Counted from the first letter of the stretch, positions 52,942-63,596 are shown. The stretch is 64,000 nt of DNA from an uncultured Clostridium sp. (GCF_934754925.1 NZ_CAKVJA010000003.1:1-64000), one strand, 5' to 3'. Notes: generated from the sequence alone by a model not told the origin. Program-made: numbers and translations.

Positions 52942-55857
52942 CTAACTATATTGTACTTCTGCTATTTCATCATCTAAATTAATAACCATAATATTAGTTC
53001 CTCGTCCTGCTCTATTTTGAATTCTAATATTATTTAATTCTATTATTTTTTTATCTTTATTTTTTGTTACTAAGATAATTTCTTTATCTATATTATTATC
53101 ATCTATGGCTATTTCATCCATATCATTCTTTATTGTACAAATTACACTACCTGAAATTGCTTCATCATCTTCTTTTAAACTTATTCCAGTAACACCTGAT
53201 GCAATTCTTCCCATAGTGTTTACACCTTCACTTAAGAATCTTATTGCCATACCCTTCTTAGTTACAATTAATATTTCTCCATCATTTTCTTCTATACATA
53301 CAGAAATAACTTCATCATTTTCATATTTTAATTTATATGCTTGGCATAAAGAGTAATTTATATCATACTCATTAAGAGAGGTCTTCTTTATCATACCCTT
53401 TTTAGTAAAGAAATAAACCATACTTCTTTCATCAAACTTCTTAATTGAATATACGTCTATTATCTTTTCTTTTTTAGAATATCCCTCAATTATATTTTCT
53501 AATGCAATTTCCTCTTTAATAACATTAGAAATTAAGAATGATGGTACTTTATACATATTACCCTTACTAGTAAACAGTAATAATGTACTTAAAGAATCTG
53601 TAGTAACTTTTAGTCTATCATTAGCTTTTGCTTTTGCAAATCCTTTTAAAGTCCCCTTTGCGGTTATTCCAACACTAAATGTCATAAATTCAAATTCATC
53701 TACGTATTCTACATTTATAATTTCGTCATTTTCAATTAAATTAAATAATTGAGTTCCTAAAATATTTCTTGGTGTATCTTCTACTTTAGGTAACTCCAAG
53801 CTAAACTTTAATCCTAATTTAGTTTTTACTTCTAAGAATTGCTTTTCTTCTTCATTATCTAGCAGTATTATATTTAATACATATTCATTGTCTTTTAATT
53901 TTAGTGCTTGAATTTTACTATAACTAGTTTGGAATTTATCTAAAGTACTCTTCTTTATTATACCTCTATTAGTTATAAATTGAACACTCTTACTTCCATC
54001 TAATACTCCAACAGAGAATGCTTCTACAATATTTTCATCTTCTAAATTTAATGTCTTAATTATTGAATCTACTCTTTCACCTTTTTCTTTCCATTTACCT
54101 TCTGGAATATTTATACCCTTAACCTGATACATATTTCCCTTATCAGTAAATAACAGAATATTTTCTGTAGTATTAGACTTAAATAAGAATTTAAGTTCAT
54201 CACCTTCTCTATATTCTATATCTTCAGCTTTAGCATTTGATCTTTGATAAGTTTTTACTGGAATTCTCTTTATAAATCCATCTTTAGATAAAGTAATCAT
54301 TACATCTTCAACTACAATAAGTTCATCTAAATCAATCTTAGCCTCACTATCATCCTCTACTATCATAGTTCTTCTTGGATTTCTAAATCTATCAGTTATC
54401 TCTTTTAATTCAGACTTTATAACTTTTAAAAGTTCATTTTCATGTGCTAATATTTTTCTTAATTTCTTTATAGTTTTTTCAAGTTCTGCATACTCTTTTT
54501 GGAATACCTTTATTTCAAGTCCTGTTAATCTATAAAGCATAAGTTCTAATATTGCTTCTGCTTGAATCTCTGTAAACCCAAACTTTTCGATTAAATTTAT
54601 ACCTGCATCTTTTTTAGATTTTGACTCTCTAATAGTTTTAATAATTTCATCTAAAACATCAATTGCTTTAATAAAACCTTCAACTATATGGAATCTTTTT
54701 TCTGCTATCATAAGTTCTTTTATAGTTCTCTTTGTAACTATATCCTTTTGATGGTTAACATAATGCATTATTATAGTCTTTAATCCCATAGTTTGTGGTT
54801 TACCATTTGCAAGTGCCACCATATTAAAACTTATATTACATTGTAAATCTGTTTTCTTAAACAAGTATTTTAATATCTTATCTGCTGTATCATAATCTGC
54901 TGCCTTTTTAAGCTCTACAACAGCTCTAATACCACTTCTATCTGATTCATCTCTAATATCAGTAATTGCTTCTAAAGCCTTTTGATGCCTCTTATCACCA
55001 GTCATTTCTGATATTGTTTGAAGTATTTTTGATTTATTTCTTCTATAAGGGAATTCAGTAATTACTATTCCATATCTTCCATTTTCAAGTTTTTCTATAT
55101 TAGTTTTTGCTCTTAATGTAACTTTTCCTTCTCCAGTTTCATAAGCAGACAATAAAGAATTCTTACCTATAAGAACACCACCTGTAGGTAAATCTGGCGC
55201 CTTAATATACTCCATAAGTTCTTTAGTTGTTATTTCTGGATTATCTATATAAGCAAGTACCCCATCAGTAACTTCTCCTAGATTATGCGGTGGTATATTA
55301 GTTGCAAGTCCAACAGCAATACCAAATGTTCCATTTACTAAAAGGTTTGGATATCTTGCAGGCAGTACCTTAGGTTCCATTTCACTATCTGAATAGTTAG
55401 GAACCATCTCAACTGTCTCCTTATCTATATCTCTAAGCATTTCCATAGCTATTTTAGATAATCTAGCTTCTGTATAACGCATGGCAGCTGCTCCATCACC
55501 ATCCATAGATCCAAAGTTACCATGACCATCAAATAAAGGTTCTCTAGTTGAAAAGTCTTGCGCCATAAGTACCATTGCATCATAAACTGATGAATCACCA
55601 TGTGGATGGAATTTACCAAGTACATCTCCAACTATTCTTGCACTTTTATAATAAGGTCTATCAGGAAAAGCTTTTAAAAGATACGCTCCATAAAGTATTC
55701 TTCTATGAACTGGCTTTAAACCATCTCTTACATCTGGAAGAGCTCTATCCTTTGCAACCTCAACAGCATATGGAAGATAGTTGTCCGGCATAGCCTCTTC
55801 AAGGGGTATTCTTAATATATTATTATCTCTTGGAATGTCATGTCCCTTCTTAGCCAT
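52942..55857 (-). CDS. parC: DNA topoisomerase IV subunit A (ParC-like)
   Basis: A 971-residue type IIA topoisomerase breakage-reunion subunit. N-terminal winged helix with RALPDVRDGLKPVHRRILYG (~38-57), GKFHPHGDSSVYDAMV (81-96, the quinolone region with Ser89 and Asp93) and the catalytic Tyr128 in AMRYTEARLS. The C-terminal half is a beta-pinwheel made of repeats such as NILLFTDKGNMYQVKG. No intact GyrA box (QRRGGKG) is seen, only a late QNRAGRG, so ParC is preferred over GyrA. Longer than most ParC (~750-850). Located 20 bases after parE. Confidence 0.9.
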   Translation of the reverse strand: MAKKGHDIPRDNNILRIPLEEAMPDNYLPYAVEVAKDRALPDVRDGLKPVHRRILYGAYLLKAFPDRPYYKSARIVGDVLGKFHPHGDSSVYDAMVLMAQDFSTREPLFDGHGNFGSMDGDGAAAMRYTEARLSKIAMEMLRDIDKETVEMVPNYSDSEMEPKVLPARYPNLLVNGTFGIAVGLATNIPPHNLGEVTDGVLAYIDNPEITTKELMEYIKAPDLPTGGVLIGKNSLLSAYETGEGKVTLRAKTNIEKLENGRYGIVITEFPYRRNKSKILQTISEMTGDKRHQKALEAITDIRDESDRSGIRAVVELKKAADYDTADKILKYLFKKTDLQCNISFNMVALANGKPQTMGLKTIIMHYVNHQKDIVTKRTIKELMIAEKRFHIVEGFIKAIDVLDEIIKTIRESKSKKDAGINLIEKFGFTEIQAEAILELMLYRLTGLEIKVFQKEYAELEKTIKKLRKILAHENELLKVIKSELKEITDRFRNPRRTMIVEDDSEAKIDLDELIVVEDVMITLSKDGFIKRIPVKTYQRSNAKAEDIEYREGDELKFLFKSNTTENILLFTDKGNMYQVKGINIPEGKWKEKGERVDSIIKTLNLEDENIVEAFSVGVLDGSKSVQFITNRGIIKKSTLDKFQTSYSKIQALKLKDNEYVLNIILLDNEEEKQFLEVKTKLGLKFSLELPKVEDTPRNILGTQLFNLIENDEIINVEYVDEFEFMTFSVGITAKGTLKGFAKAKANDRLKVTTDSLSTLLLFTSKGNMYKVPSFLISNVIKEEIALENIIEGYSKKEKIIDVYSIKKFDERSMVYFFTKKGMIKKTSLNEYDINYSLCQAYKLKYENDEVISVCIEENDGEILIVTKKGMAIRFLSEGVNTMGRIASGVTGISLKEDDEAISGSVICTIKNDMDEIAIDDNNIDKEIILVTKNKDKKIIELNNIRIQNRAGRGTNIMVINLDDEIAEVQYS

Positions 55858-55877
55858 AATAAAACTCCTTTCTAATT

Positions 55878-57827
55878 CTAAAACTCTGCATACTTATACA
55901 TATAATTTTTTCTTGGCTCAACAACATCACCCATTAAAAGCGATACCATTTTTTCTGCCTTAGCTGCATCTTCAATAGTAACTTGGAAAAGAGTTCTAGT
56001 TTCTGGATTTAAGGTAGTATCCCAAAGTTGATCTGGGTTCATTTCTCCAAGACCTTTATATCTTTGGATTAATGCTCCTTTTCCTATTTCTTTTTTAACT
56101 TTTTCTAATTCTTCATCACTATATGCATATTTTGATACTTCCTTACCTTTTACAACTTTATAAACTTTGTATAAAGGTGGTTGTGCTAAATAAAGATGAC
56201 CATTTGCAATAAGTGGTCTCATATATCTATAAATATAAGTCATCCATAAAGTTCTAATATGGAATCCATCAACGTCAGCATCACTCATTATTATAATTTT
56301 ATCGTACTTTAAATCTTCTTCCTTATAATTATCTAAAGTTCCAGTTCCTATAGCTGTATTAAATATTTTAAGTTCTTCAGATGCTAGTACATTTTCAAGC
56401 TTTTGCTTTTCTGTATTCATTATTTTACCCTTTGAAGGCATTATAGTCTGGAATCTTCTATCTCTAGCTTGTTTTGCTGAACCACCAGCAGAATCTCCCT
56501 CAACTACTATAAATTCATTTACAGTATTATCTTTTAATGTACATACTGCAACTTTACCAGCAAGTGGTGCTGTTCCTTTACCTATTTTTTTCTTCTCAGC
56601 TTCATTTATCTTTTTAATTTTTTCTCTTCTTTGAGCTGCAGCAAGAGCATTATTTATAAGACTTGTTGCAACTTCTTTATTATCCTCTATCCATTCACAA
56701 AGCTTAGTATATGCCAAATCATTCATCATAGTATACGCTTCTGAACTTCCAAGTTTAGTTTTTGTTTGACCTTCAAATACAGCATTAGTAATCTTAATTC
56801 TTACTATAGCTGTCATTCCTTCTCTTAAGTCATCGCCTTCAAACTCTTTATCTTTTTCTTTAATAAGCCCTAACTTCTTTGCCCATTCCTTAAAAGCTCT
56901 TGTCATACCTGTTTTAAATCCTGACTCATGAGTTCCTGCTTCCGTAGTAGGAATATTATTAACATAACTTGCAATATATTCAGTAGTTGAATCTGTAAAT
57001 TGCATACAAACTTCACCATACATAGAAATATTATTTATTGATCTTTCACCTTCAAAAAGAATTGGTGTAGGATGAATAGTTGTTTTACTTTCATTTAAGT
57101 AATCTATAAAGTCAAGTAAACCTCTTTCAGAATAATATTCCTTTTTAACTTCTTCATCTTTTCTTTTATCTATAAGCTCAAGATGTATCCCTTTATTTTG
57201 GAATGCAAGCTCTTGTAATCTTTCATCTATAATATCAAATTTAAAATCTGTTGTGGAAAAAATATCTCCATCTGGCTTAAATGTAACTCTAGTTCCTGTA
57301 TCTTTAGCTTTTCCCACAATCTCTAAAGATGTAACTGCAGTTCCTGGCATATCTTTTTTTAGCTCTTTATCATAGGCATATTCAAATCTTTGTTTATATA
57401 TATTCCCATTTTGATGAACTTCTACTTCTAGCCATTTTGATAACGCATTAACTACTGCAGCTCCAACTCCATGAAGCCCTCCTGATGTTTTATAGTTTTT
57501 ATTATCAAATTTACCACCAGTATGTAATTCGGTAAATACCATTTCAACACCTGATTTTTTCTTAATTGGATGGATACCTGTTGGTATTCCTCTACCATTA
57601 TCTATAACTGTTACACTCTTATCTTTATTTATAATAATTGTGGCTTTATCTCCAAAACCATTAGATATTTCATCTATTGAGTTATCTAATATCTCCCATA
57701 TACAATGATGTAATCCCTTTGTTCCTGTAGATCCTATGTACATCCCAGGTCTGACTCTAACTGGTTCAAGTTTCTCTAAAGATGTCAAATCCGTTACATC
57801 ATATTTACTATTAACTTCATTATTCAT
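55878..57827 (-). CDS. parE: DNA topoisomerase IV subunit B (ParE-like)
   Basis: A 649-residue GHKL ATPase that drives strand passage. ATP site: EILDNSIDEISNG (~41), VIDNGRGIPTGIHP (~70) and GGLHGVGAAVVNALS (~112). TOPRIM domain: VVEGDSAGGSAKQARDRRFQ (~425) and MSDADVDGFHI (~500). C-terminal part: RYKGLGEMNPDQLWDTTLNP (~590). ATG 57827 with TTGGAGGTTTAT ahead is chosen over TTG four codons earlier. It forms an operon with parC. Confidence 0.92.
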   Translation of the reverse strand: MNNEVNSKYDVTDLTSLEKLEPVRVRPGMYIGSTGTKGLHHCIWEILDNSIDEISNGFGDKATIIINKDKSVTVIDNGRGIPTGIHPIKKKSGVEMVFTELHTGGKFDNKNYKTSGGLHGVGAAVVNALSKWLEVEVHQNGNIYKQRFEYAYDKELKKDMPGTAVTSLEIVGKAKDTGTRVTFKPDGDIFSTTDFKFDIIDERLQELAFQNKGIHLELIDKRKDEEVKKEYYSERGLLDFIDYLNESKTTIHPTPILFEGERSINNISMYGEVCMQFTDSTTEYIASYVNNIPTTEAGTHESGFKTGMTRAFKEWAKKLGLIKEKDKEFEGDDLREGMTAIVRIKITNAVFEGQTKTKLGSSEAYTMMNDLAYTKLCEWIEDNKEVATSLINNALAAAQRREKIKKINEAEKKKIGKGTAPLAGKVAVCTLKDNTVNEFIVVEGDSAGGSAKQARDRRFQTIMPSKGKIMNTEKQKLENVLASEELKIFNTAIGTGTLDNYKEEDLKYDKIIIMSDADVDGFHIRTLWMTYIYRYMRPLIANGHLYLAQPPLYKVYKVVKGKEVSKYAYSDEELEKVKKEIGKGALIQRYKGLGEMNPDQLWDTTLNPETRTLFQVTIEDAAKAEKMVSLLMGDVVEPRKNYMYKYAEF

Positions 57828-58369
57828 ATAAACCTCCAAAATTATAACCTATTCACATTTAAGTAATAATTTAGATATAATTATACAATTTCATAATATC
57901 AAAATCAAACTAATGTTCTTTATTAACGTTTCTAATTCTATCATACTTTTGTGTTTATTTAAAAGTATGTTTAAAAATACCCTTAAAATTCCTATATTAT
58001 TACGGTATTTAATTATAATTAATTCAATGATTTTTATCCTTTTATTATCTAAATATTTGCTTCCTCTTCTTTCATTTTTAATAAACCTAGCTTATTTATA
58101 TGTTATCCTCATTATGTGAGCTACTATCCACTTATAGAAGTGGTAGCTTCTTGGTCAATATACCAAATGGTACAAGTTTATCTAAGTTAATTTTTACTAC
58201 TATTGTTGACTGTCGTCAAGTGCTGTCTATCTCACATTTTAGAATATGTAAGTATTTTTACACTAAGGTTAAATTTACAAGCTATTTTGCTTGTATTTAT
58301 TGATTTTATGGATATTTTAAGTATATTCGTAAACTTAAAGTTCTAATTTTTTATAATGCAATTAAAATA
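57828..58369. other. Gene-free region with hairpins, possible insertion-sequence remnant
   Basis: About 540 bases between parE and the gdhA terminator. Two open frames on the plus strand (57913-58119, 58100-58303) look spurious. At 58119-58154 GCTAC...CCACTT-ATAG-AAGTGG-TAGC forms a hairpin, and read on the minus strand it is followed by AGCTCAC, reminiscent of right ends of IS200/IS605 elements. A second hairpin, ACAAGC/GCTTGT, lies near 58277-58294. Confidence 0.35.
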
Positions 58370-58420
58370 AAAAATCAAATTACTTTATAATTATTTAAAC
58401 TATAAAGTAATTTGATTTTT
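58370..58420 (-). terminator. Terminator of glutamate dehydrogenase
   Basis: A perfect 20-base inverted repeat (58370-58389 and 58401-58420) with an 11-base loop and a T-rich minus-strand exit. Confidence 0.9.
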
Positions 58421-58460
58421 GTACTGAATCCCAATTTTCTAATCTATTAACTCTAATTAA

Positions 58461-59807
58461 CTATACTATACCTTGTGCCATCATAGCATCAGCAACCTTC
58501 TTAAATCCTGCTATGTTAGCTCCCATTAATATATTCCCTTCTTGACCATATTCTTTTGCAGCAGCTGCTGAATTGTTATAAATATTAATCATAATATTTT
58601 TAAGCTTAGCATCTACTTCTTCAAAACTCCAAGACATTCTCATACTATTTTGAGACATTTCTAAAGCTGAGCAAGCAACTCCACCTGCATTTGCAGCCTT
58701 AGCTGGTCCAAATAACACTTTATTACTTTGGAATACTTCAATAGCTTCTAATGTACTTGGCATATTAGCACCTTCCGCTACTACCTTAGTTCCATTTTCA
58801 ACTAAAATCTTAGCTGATTTTTCATCTATTTCACCTTGAGTTGCACAAGGAAGTGCTACATCGCATTTTATAGTCCAGATACCTCTGCAACCTTCAAAAT
58901 ATTTAGCTGAAGGAACATAATCTAAATATTCTTTGATTCTTCCCCTCTTAACTTCCTTAATGTTCTTTACAACTTCAAGATTAACTCCATTTTCATCATA
59001 AATATATCCATTTGAATCGCTTAATGCAACAACTTTAGCTCCTAATTCTGTTGCTTTTTGAGTTGCATATATAGCAACATTTCCTGAACCAGAAATTACA
59101 ACAGTTTTTCCTGCTAAAGAAAGTCCATTATCTTTCATCATTTCTTCAGTAAAGTACACTAATCCATATCCTGTTGCTTCAGTTCTTGTTAAACTTCCAC
59201 CATAAGATAATCCTTTTCCTGTTAAAACACCTTGATCATTAGCATTTCTAATTTTCTTATAATATCCATACATATATCCAATTTCTCTACCACCAACACC
59301 AATATCTCCTGCTGGTACGTCTGTGTCTAACCCTATATGCTTACATAATTCAGCCATAAAACTTTGACAGAATCTCATTACTTCTCTATCTGATTTTCCT
59401 TTTGGATCAAAATCTGAACCACCTTTTCCCCCACCAATAGGTAGTCCTGTTAATGAATTCTTAAATATTTGCTCAAATCCTAAAAATTTAATTATGCTTG
59501 AATTAACTGTTGGATGGAATCTTAATCCACCTTTATAAGGACCTATAGCACTGTTAAATTGAATTCTATATCCTCTATTAACCTGAACTCTTCCTTTATC
59601 ATCTACCCAAGGAACTCTAAACATGATTTGTCTCTCAGGCTCTACAATTCTCTCTAACAATCCCTCTTCAATATACTCTGGATGTTTATCGAATACTGGA
59701 ATTAAAGAAGTTGCTACTTCCTTTACAGCATCTAAAAACTCCCTTTCATTTTCATTTCTCTTTTCTACTTGTTCTAAAACATTTAAAACATACTCTTTTC
59801 CTGTCAT
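58461..59807 (-). CDS. gdhA: Glutamate dehydrogenase
   Basis: A 448-residue hexameric-type dehydrogenase that interconverts glutamate and 2-oxoglutarate + NH4+. The substrate domain has GGLRFHPTVN (~90) and the catalytic-lysine block PIGGGKGGSDFDPKGKSD (~121). The Rossmann domain has VVISGSGNVAIYA (~233). The length and N-terminal layout match the small GDH_I group that includes C. symbiosum (NAD) and E. coli (NADP) enzymes; coenzyme choice is not settled by the sequence. ATG follows AAGGGGGAAAACTT. Monocistronic. Confidence 0.96.
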   Translation of the reverse strand: MTGKEYVLNVLEQVEKRNENEREFLDAVKEVATSLIPVFDKHPEYIEEGLLERIVEPERQIMFRVPWVDDKGRVQVNRGYRIQFNSAIGPYKGGLRFHPTVNSSIIKFLGFEQIFKNSLTGLPIGGGKGGSDFDPKGKSDREVMRFCQSFMAELCKHIGLDTDVPAGDIGVGGREIGYMYGYYKKIRNANDQGVLTGKGLSYGGSLTRTEATGYGLVYFTEEMMKDNGLSLAGKTVVISGSGNVAIYATQKATELGAKVVALSDSNGYIYDENGVNLEVVKNIKEVKRGRIKEYLDYVPSAKYFEGCRGIWTIKCDVALPCATQGEIDEKSAKILVENGTKVVAEGANMPSTLEAIEVFQSNKVLFGPAKAANAGGVACSALEMSQNSMRMSWSFEEVDAKLKNIMINIYNNSAAAAKEYGQEGNILMGANIAGFKKVADAMMAQGIV

Positions 59808-60061
59808 AAGTTTTCCCCCTTATCTTTATTACTATTTTATTCCTAGGATGTTTTATATATAAGTTTATTCTATTACAGCCCTTATATAAGTAAATTCCTA
59901 ATAAGTTATTTATTAACATCCTAACCCTACTTAATATATTAATACTATTTTTGTAATTTTAAAAGCTAATTTTAAAAAACAAAAAAGTTATATTAATTTT
60001 TAACTACTTTCTATTAACTTAATAAAAGTAATTTATAATCAACATAACCTTTATACTATTA

Positions 60062-61195
60062 TTATTTATTTATAATATTATTATTTTCTATTAATTCATT
60101 TATTAATAAAAATATATTTTTTGTAGAATCATTTTTATCAAAAGATTTGCAAGCTTCCTTCATATCCTCTAGTTTTTCACCGTCTTTTAATAATTCTACA
60201 ATAGCTTCTCTACAGCTATTTCCATCTTTAATTCTTACAGCCATATTATGCTTTAATAAAAACTCTGCATTTTCTTCCTCTTGCCCTGGAATCGCATCAA
60301 AAACTGCCATTGGAATATTACAAGCTAATGCTTCTGTAACTGTTAATCCTCCTGGTTTTGTAATTATTATGTCTGATGCTTGCATAAATTTATTAATTTC
60401 ATCTGTAAAATATATAAGCTTTGTTTTTTTAGGGCTATTACCTATTACTTCTTCAAAATGCTTATATAGCTTTTGATTTCTTCCTGTAACTAATATTATT
60501 TGAAAATCTAAATCTATATCGATTATATTTTCATAAACCTCAAAAACATTTGATACTCCAAAACTTCCTGCCATCATTAATATTGTTGGTAAGTTTTTAT
60601 TAAGACCTAATTCTTCAATTACTAATTGTTTTTCTTTCTCTTCAAAAAACACTTCATCTACAGGTATTCCATAAGGATAAATACATCTTGCATCTACTCC
60701 CTCTGAAGCCATTTTAGCAACCATATCATCATTAGCCACAATATATGCATCTACCTTATCATTTATCCATGCCTTATGTGGTGCATAATCAGTCATTATA
60801 CATATTAATGGTATATTTATTTCTCTTTTAGACTTTAATCTTGATACCATTTCAGTTGGAAATGGATGTGTTGTTATAATAACGTCTGGCTTAAAATCAT
60901 CTATTAACGGTAATAACTTATTTGCAAATATATTGTTAAGTCTAGTTACAAAGTTAGCTAACTTATGATCCTTATTAGTTAAATCATATAGCTTTCCATA
61001 TAATCTAGGAGTCTTAGTAGCTAAATAAACATATCCACTTGTTACTGTTTTATTTAATATTGGACTTATATACAATAAACTATCTACTATTTTAACATTT
61101 ATATCTTTATTTTTTTGGGTCATATAACCCTCTATCGCTTTAGATGCCCTCATATGTCCGCCACCAGTCGATGCTGACAAAATAAGAATATTCAT
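60062..61195 (-). CDS. MGDG synthase-family glycosyltransferase (UgtP/MurG-like)
   Basis: A 377-residue GT28 protein. N-terminal MGDG_synth domain begins ILSASTGGGHMRASKAI (~5-21) with HPFPTEMVSR (~110) and YAPHKAWI; the C-terminal GT28 domain has MMAGSFGVSNVFEVYE (~207) and TKPGGLTVTEALACNIPM (~283). Such enzymes add glucose or galactose to diacylglycerol for glycolipids and lipoteichoic acid anchors. Acceptor is inferred. ATG follows GGGGGACCTTAA. Confidence 0.9.
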   Translation of the reverse strand: MNILILSASTGGGHMRASKAIEGYMTQKNKDINVKIVDSLLYISPILNKTVTSGYVYLATKTPRLYGKLYDLTNKDHKLANFVTRLNNIFANKLLPLIDDFKPDVIITTHPFPTEMVSRLKSKREINIPLICIMTDYAPHKAWINDKVDAYIVANDDMVAKMASEGVDARCIYPYGIPVDEVFFEEKEKQLVIEELGLNKNLPTILMMAGSFGVSNVFEVYENIIDIDLDFQIILVTGRNQKLYKHFEEVIGNSPKKTKLIYFTDEINKFMQASDIIITKPGGLTVTEALACNIPMAVFDAIPGQEEENAEFLLKHNMAVRIKDGNSCREAIVELLKDGEKLEDMKEACKSFDKNDSTKNIFLLINELIENNNIINK

Positions 61196-61260
61196 TTAAG
61201 GTCCCCCTAACAATATAATTTCTATAATCAATTTACTATTATATCACATAATTTTAAATA

Positions 61261-61788
61261 TTAAAAAACCATTCTCCCTAAAAAAGAAACTACAGTTATA
61301 CCACAAGTAAATCCTAAAAGCATTCCAAAAATTACATCCGTTGGATAATGTACTTTTAAATATACTCTTGAAAATGCAATTAATGTTGCAATTGGACTTA
61401 CTATTAATCCTAACTTCCCATTCATTTGTAAAAATACTGCTAAAGCAGCAAAGGATGATGCTGTATGCCCTGATGGAAAAGAGTATGTTATAGGTTTATT
61501 TATCAATAACTTTTCTTCTTTATCTTGAAATGGTCTGCTTCTTCTAACTATATGTTTTATTATTCCTTCACCAATTATTGTAGTTAGTGCCACTGCTAAA
61601 ATAACACCTATACCAATAATTCTATATTCAACCTTTAAGAACATTAAACTTGATATAACAAACCATATTACTCCTAAATTCCCCATCATAGTTATAATTG
61701 GCATCATTTTATCAAATGTTCTATTTTGACATTTTTCACTTATGTACTTTAAGCCCTTATTATCTATTGTTTTAAAAAAATTAAACAT
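61261..61788 (-). CDS. PAP2-family membrane phosphatase
   Basis: A 175-residue lipid phosphatase with five or six helices. The three acid-phosphatase motifs are KHIVRRSRPF (~96), PSGHTASS (~119) and SRVYLKVHYPTDV (~153). It may dephosphorylate undecaprenyl pyrophosphate or a phosphatidyl lipid. ATG 61788 behind TAGGAGAGTGGAGA is preferred; an ATG at 61833 in the same frame has a weaker site. It lies upstream of the glycolipid glycosyltransferase gene on the same strand, 65 bases away. Confidence 0.88.
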   Translation of the reverse strand: MFNFFKTIDNKGLKYISEKCQNRTFDKMMPIITMMGNLGVIWFVISSLMFLKVEYRIIGIGVILAVALTTIIGEGIIKHIVRRSRPFQDKEEKLLINKPITYSFPSGHTASSFAALAVFLQMNGKLGLIVSPIATLIAFSRVYLKVHYPTDVIFGMLLGFTCGITVVSFLGRMVF

Positions 61789-61944
61789 TCTCCACTCTCC
61801 TATTTTTATTTTTCCATCTTTAGTATTTTGCATACTCTATCTTTTCTTTCATTATACTCTTAATTATATAACAATTTTATTATAGAAACTTAATTCTTTA
61901 TTAACATTTATCTACTATTTTCTTAATATTTTCTTAAAACCATA

Positions 61945-61985
61945 AAAAATAAGTAGAAATAGTAATACTATTTCTACTTATTTTT
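61945..61985 (-). terminator. Terminator overlapping the end of the DUF2238 gene
   Basis: AAAAATAAGTAGAAATAGT (61945-61963) pairs perfectly with 61967-61985 around three bases; the stop codon of the DUF2238 gene lies within the stem. Confidence 0.85.
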
Positions 61986-62603
61986 ACTTTCATTTATTTG
62001 TTTATTTATATTTTCAATAAATTTTATTTTTTTTCCTTTTATATAATATAAGTAAATAGGAACATTAGCAACTATCCCCATAATGGTTCCGCATATTATA
62101 TCCCACATAGTGTCATGCAAACTATTATTTTGAGATGCAAATCCTAGCAATTGATCAGTTGAAAATTCCCATATTTCCCACACTGCAGCACCTGCTATGG
62201 AAAATATTATAGAAAATAACATAGGCATATATCTTTTAAATGAATTATCTATATTTCCATTACTTACGTGTAAAAATAATATATATCCTATCAATCCAAT
62301 AATAAGTCCTGATAATAAATGCAATATTTTATCATACATAGGAATAATTATATAAAAATCAAATACATTTCCTAAATACATTGCCCCAATAATAAAAGAA
62401 TAAATCAAATAAAAACTTATTCTTGCTTTTCTTAAAAAGGTTTTTTTATAAACAAAATACATTATCCATAAAGTAGCTGCCATTAATCCTATTCTAAAAA
62501 GCTTTTCTCCACCCCTAAAAATAAAATCATATATTGCTGTAACAACTAATAATACCATTGATATTAAATTTAATCTTAAAGCCTTATCCTCTAATAAATT
62601 CAT
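61974..62603 (-). CDS. DUF2238-like membrane protein
   Basis: A 209-residue protein with six helices. The blocks YDKILHLLSGLIIG (~89), AAVWEIWEFSTDQLLG (~138) and DTMWDIICGTIMG (~162) contain the conserved His, Glu and Asp typical of DUF2238 (YjdF-like) proteins, of unknown function. ATG 62603 behind AAAGGAGTATGTTG is used; ATG 62609 is too near that site. It starts 12 bases after the rhomboid gene, so both are cotranscribed. Confidence 0.75.
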   Translation of the reverse strand: MNLLEDKALRLNLISMVLLVVTAIYDFIFRGGEKLFRIGLMAATLWIMYFVYKKTFLRKARISFYLIYSFIIGAMYLGNVFDFYIIIPMYDKILHLLSGLIIGLIGYILFLHVSNGNIDNSFKRYMPMLFSIIFSIAGAAVWEIWEFSTDQLLGFASQNNSLHDTMWDIICGTIMGIVANVPIYLYYIKGKKIKFIENINKQINESKNK

Positions 62604-62615
62604 CAACATACTCCT

Positions 62616-63596
62616 TTATAAATTACCATATTTTTTATCTTTTACTGCTAAAGCGGAAATACATCCAAATATTAACCCACCAATATGAGCACCATTATCT
62701 ATATTACTTAGTGTAACTCCTATAAATATATTTATGAGTAAAACTTTAAATAAGTTTATTATATATGCTTTTCCAATTTTATTTTTATGTCTTATTCCAA
62801 AAATAATCATAGCTCCTAAAAGTCCAAATATTGCTCCTGATGCTCCTACACTTATTGAATTAGCATTAAATAAATAACTAAATATACTGCCCCCTAAAGC
62901 TGAAATTAAATATATAACTATATATTTAATTTTTCCATATACATATTCTACTTCTGATCCAATAATTTTAAGTGCATACATATTAAATGCTATATGTGCT
63001 AGTCCACCATGTAAAAATGTACATGTTATTAACCTCCAAGGCTGTCCATTATTAATTAAAACATTTACCTTAGCACCTAATTCTATAAGTGTATATGAAT
63101 TAATATTATATATACTTTTAGATAAAAAAGCTGTAATTATAAAAATTAAAATATTTACACATATTAATATATACGTAACTAGGCTTTCTTTGTATTTTAC
63201 TTTAAAATTACTTGTCTTTTGCTTTTCCATACTATAATTAAGTATAGAAACAAGTGGTTTACAGCTATTATCGCTGTAAACTACTTGCTTTTCTTTTTCT
63301 GAATAAATTAATTTATTATAACTTTGCTGAATTAATGATTCATAGCTTTCTTCTGTACATATAACTATATTTAGGGATATTTTTTTAGAATATACCTTTT
63401 CTAAAAAACTCATTGCTTCATAATATATAAAATTTTCTTCATTATTTTTACATACTACTACAGCATAAATAAAATCTTCATTTTCCATTATAGCTATCCA
63501 TTTATTCTCTTTTAAAGTTTCACTATAATAATCCTTTATATAAAACCCAGCTTGCTTTGTTAGCTCACTAAATAAAGTATTTTCTACTTTGTTCAT
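62616..63596 (-). CDS. Rhomboid-family intramembrane serine protease
   Basis: A 326-residue protein. A cytoplasmic N-terminal domain (~1-130) precedes seven helices. The catalytic Ser is in GASGAIFGLLGA (~250) and the His in NGAHIGGLIFG (~300); the oxyanion/loop motifs are WRLITCTFLHGGLAHIAFNM (~185-204). It resembles B. subtilis GluP (YqgP). Substrates are unknown. ATG begins two bases after the stop of the oligoendopeptidase gene. Confidence 0.92.
   Translation of the reverse strand: MNKVENTLFSELTKQAGFYIKDYYSETLKENKWIAIMENEDFIYAVVVCKNNEENFIYYEAMSFLEKVYSKKISLNIVICTEESYESLIQQSYNKLIYSEKEKQVVYSDNSCKPLVSILNYSMEKQKTSNFKVKYKESLVTYILICVNILIFIITAFLSKSIYNINSYTLIELGAKVNVLINNGQPWRLITCTFLHGGLAHIAFNMYALKIIGSEVEYVYGKIKYIVIYLISALGGSIFSYLFNANSISVGASGAIFGLLGAMIIFGIRHKNKIGKAYIINLFKVLLINIFIGVTLSNIDNGAHIGGLIFGCISALAVKDKKYGNL

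Noticed and set aside
57913..58303. Two overlapping plus-strand open frames (68 and 67 residues)
   Set aside because: No ribosome sites, composition of random AT-rich DNA, and hairpins cross the frames.
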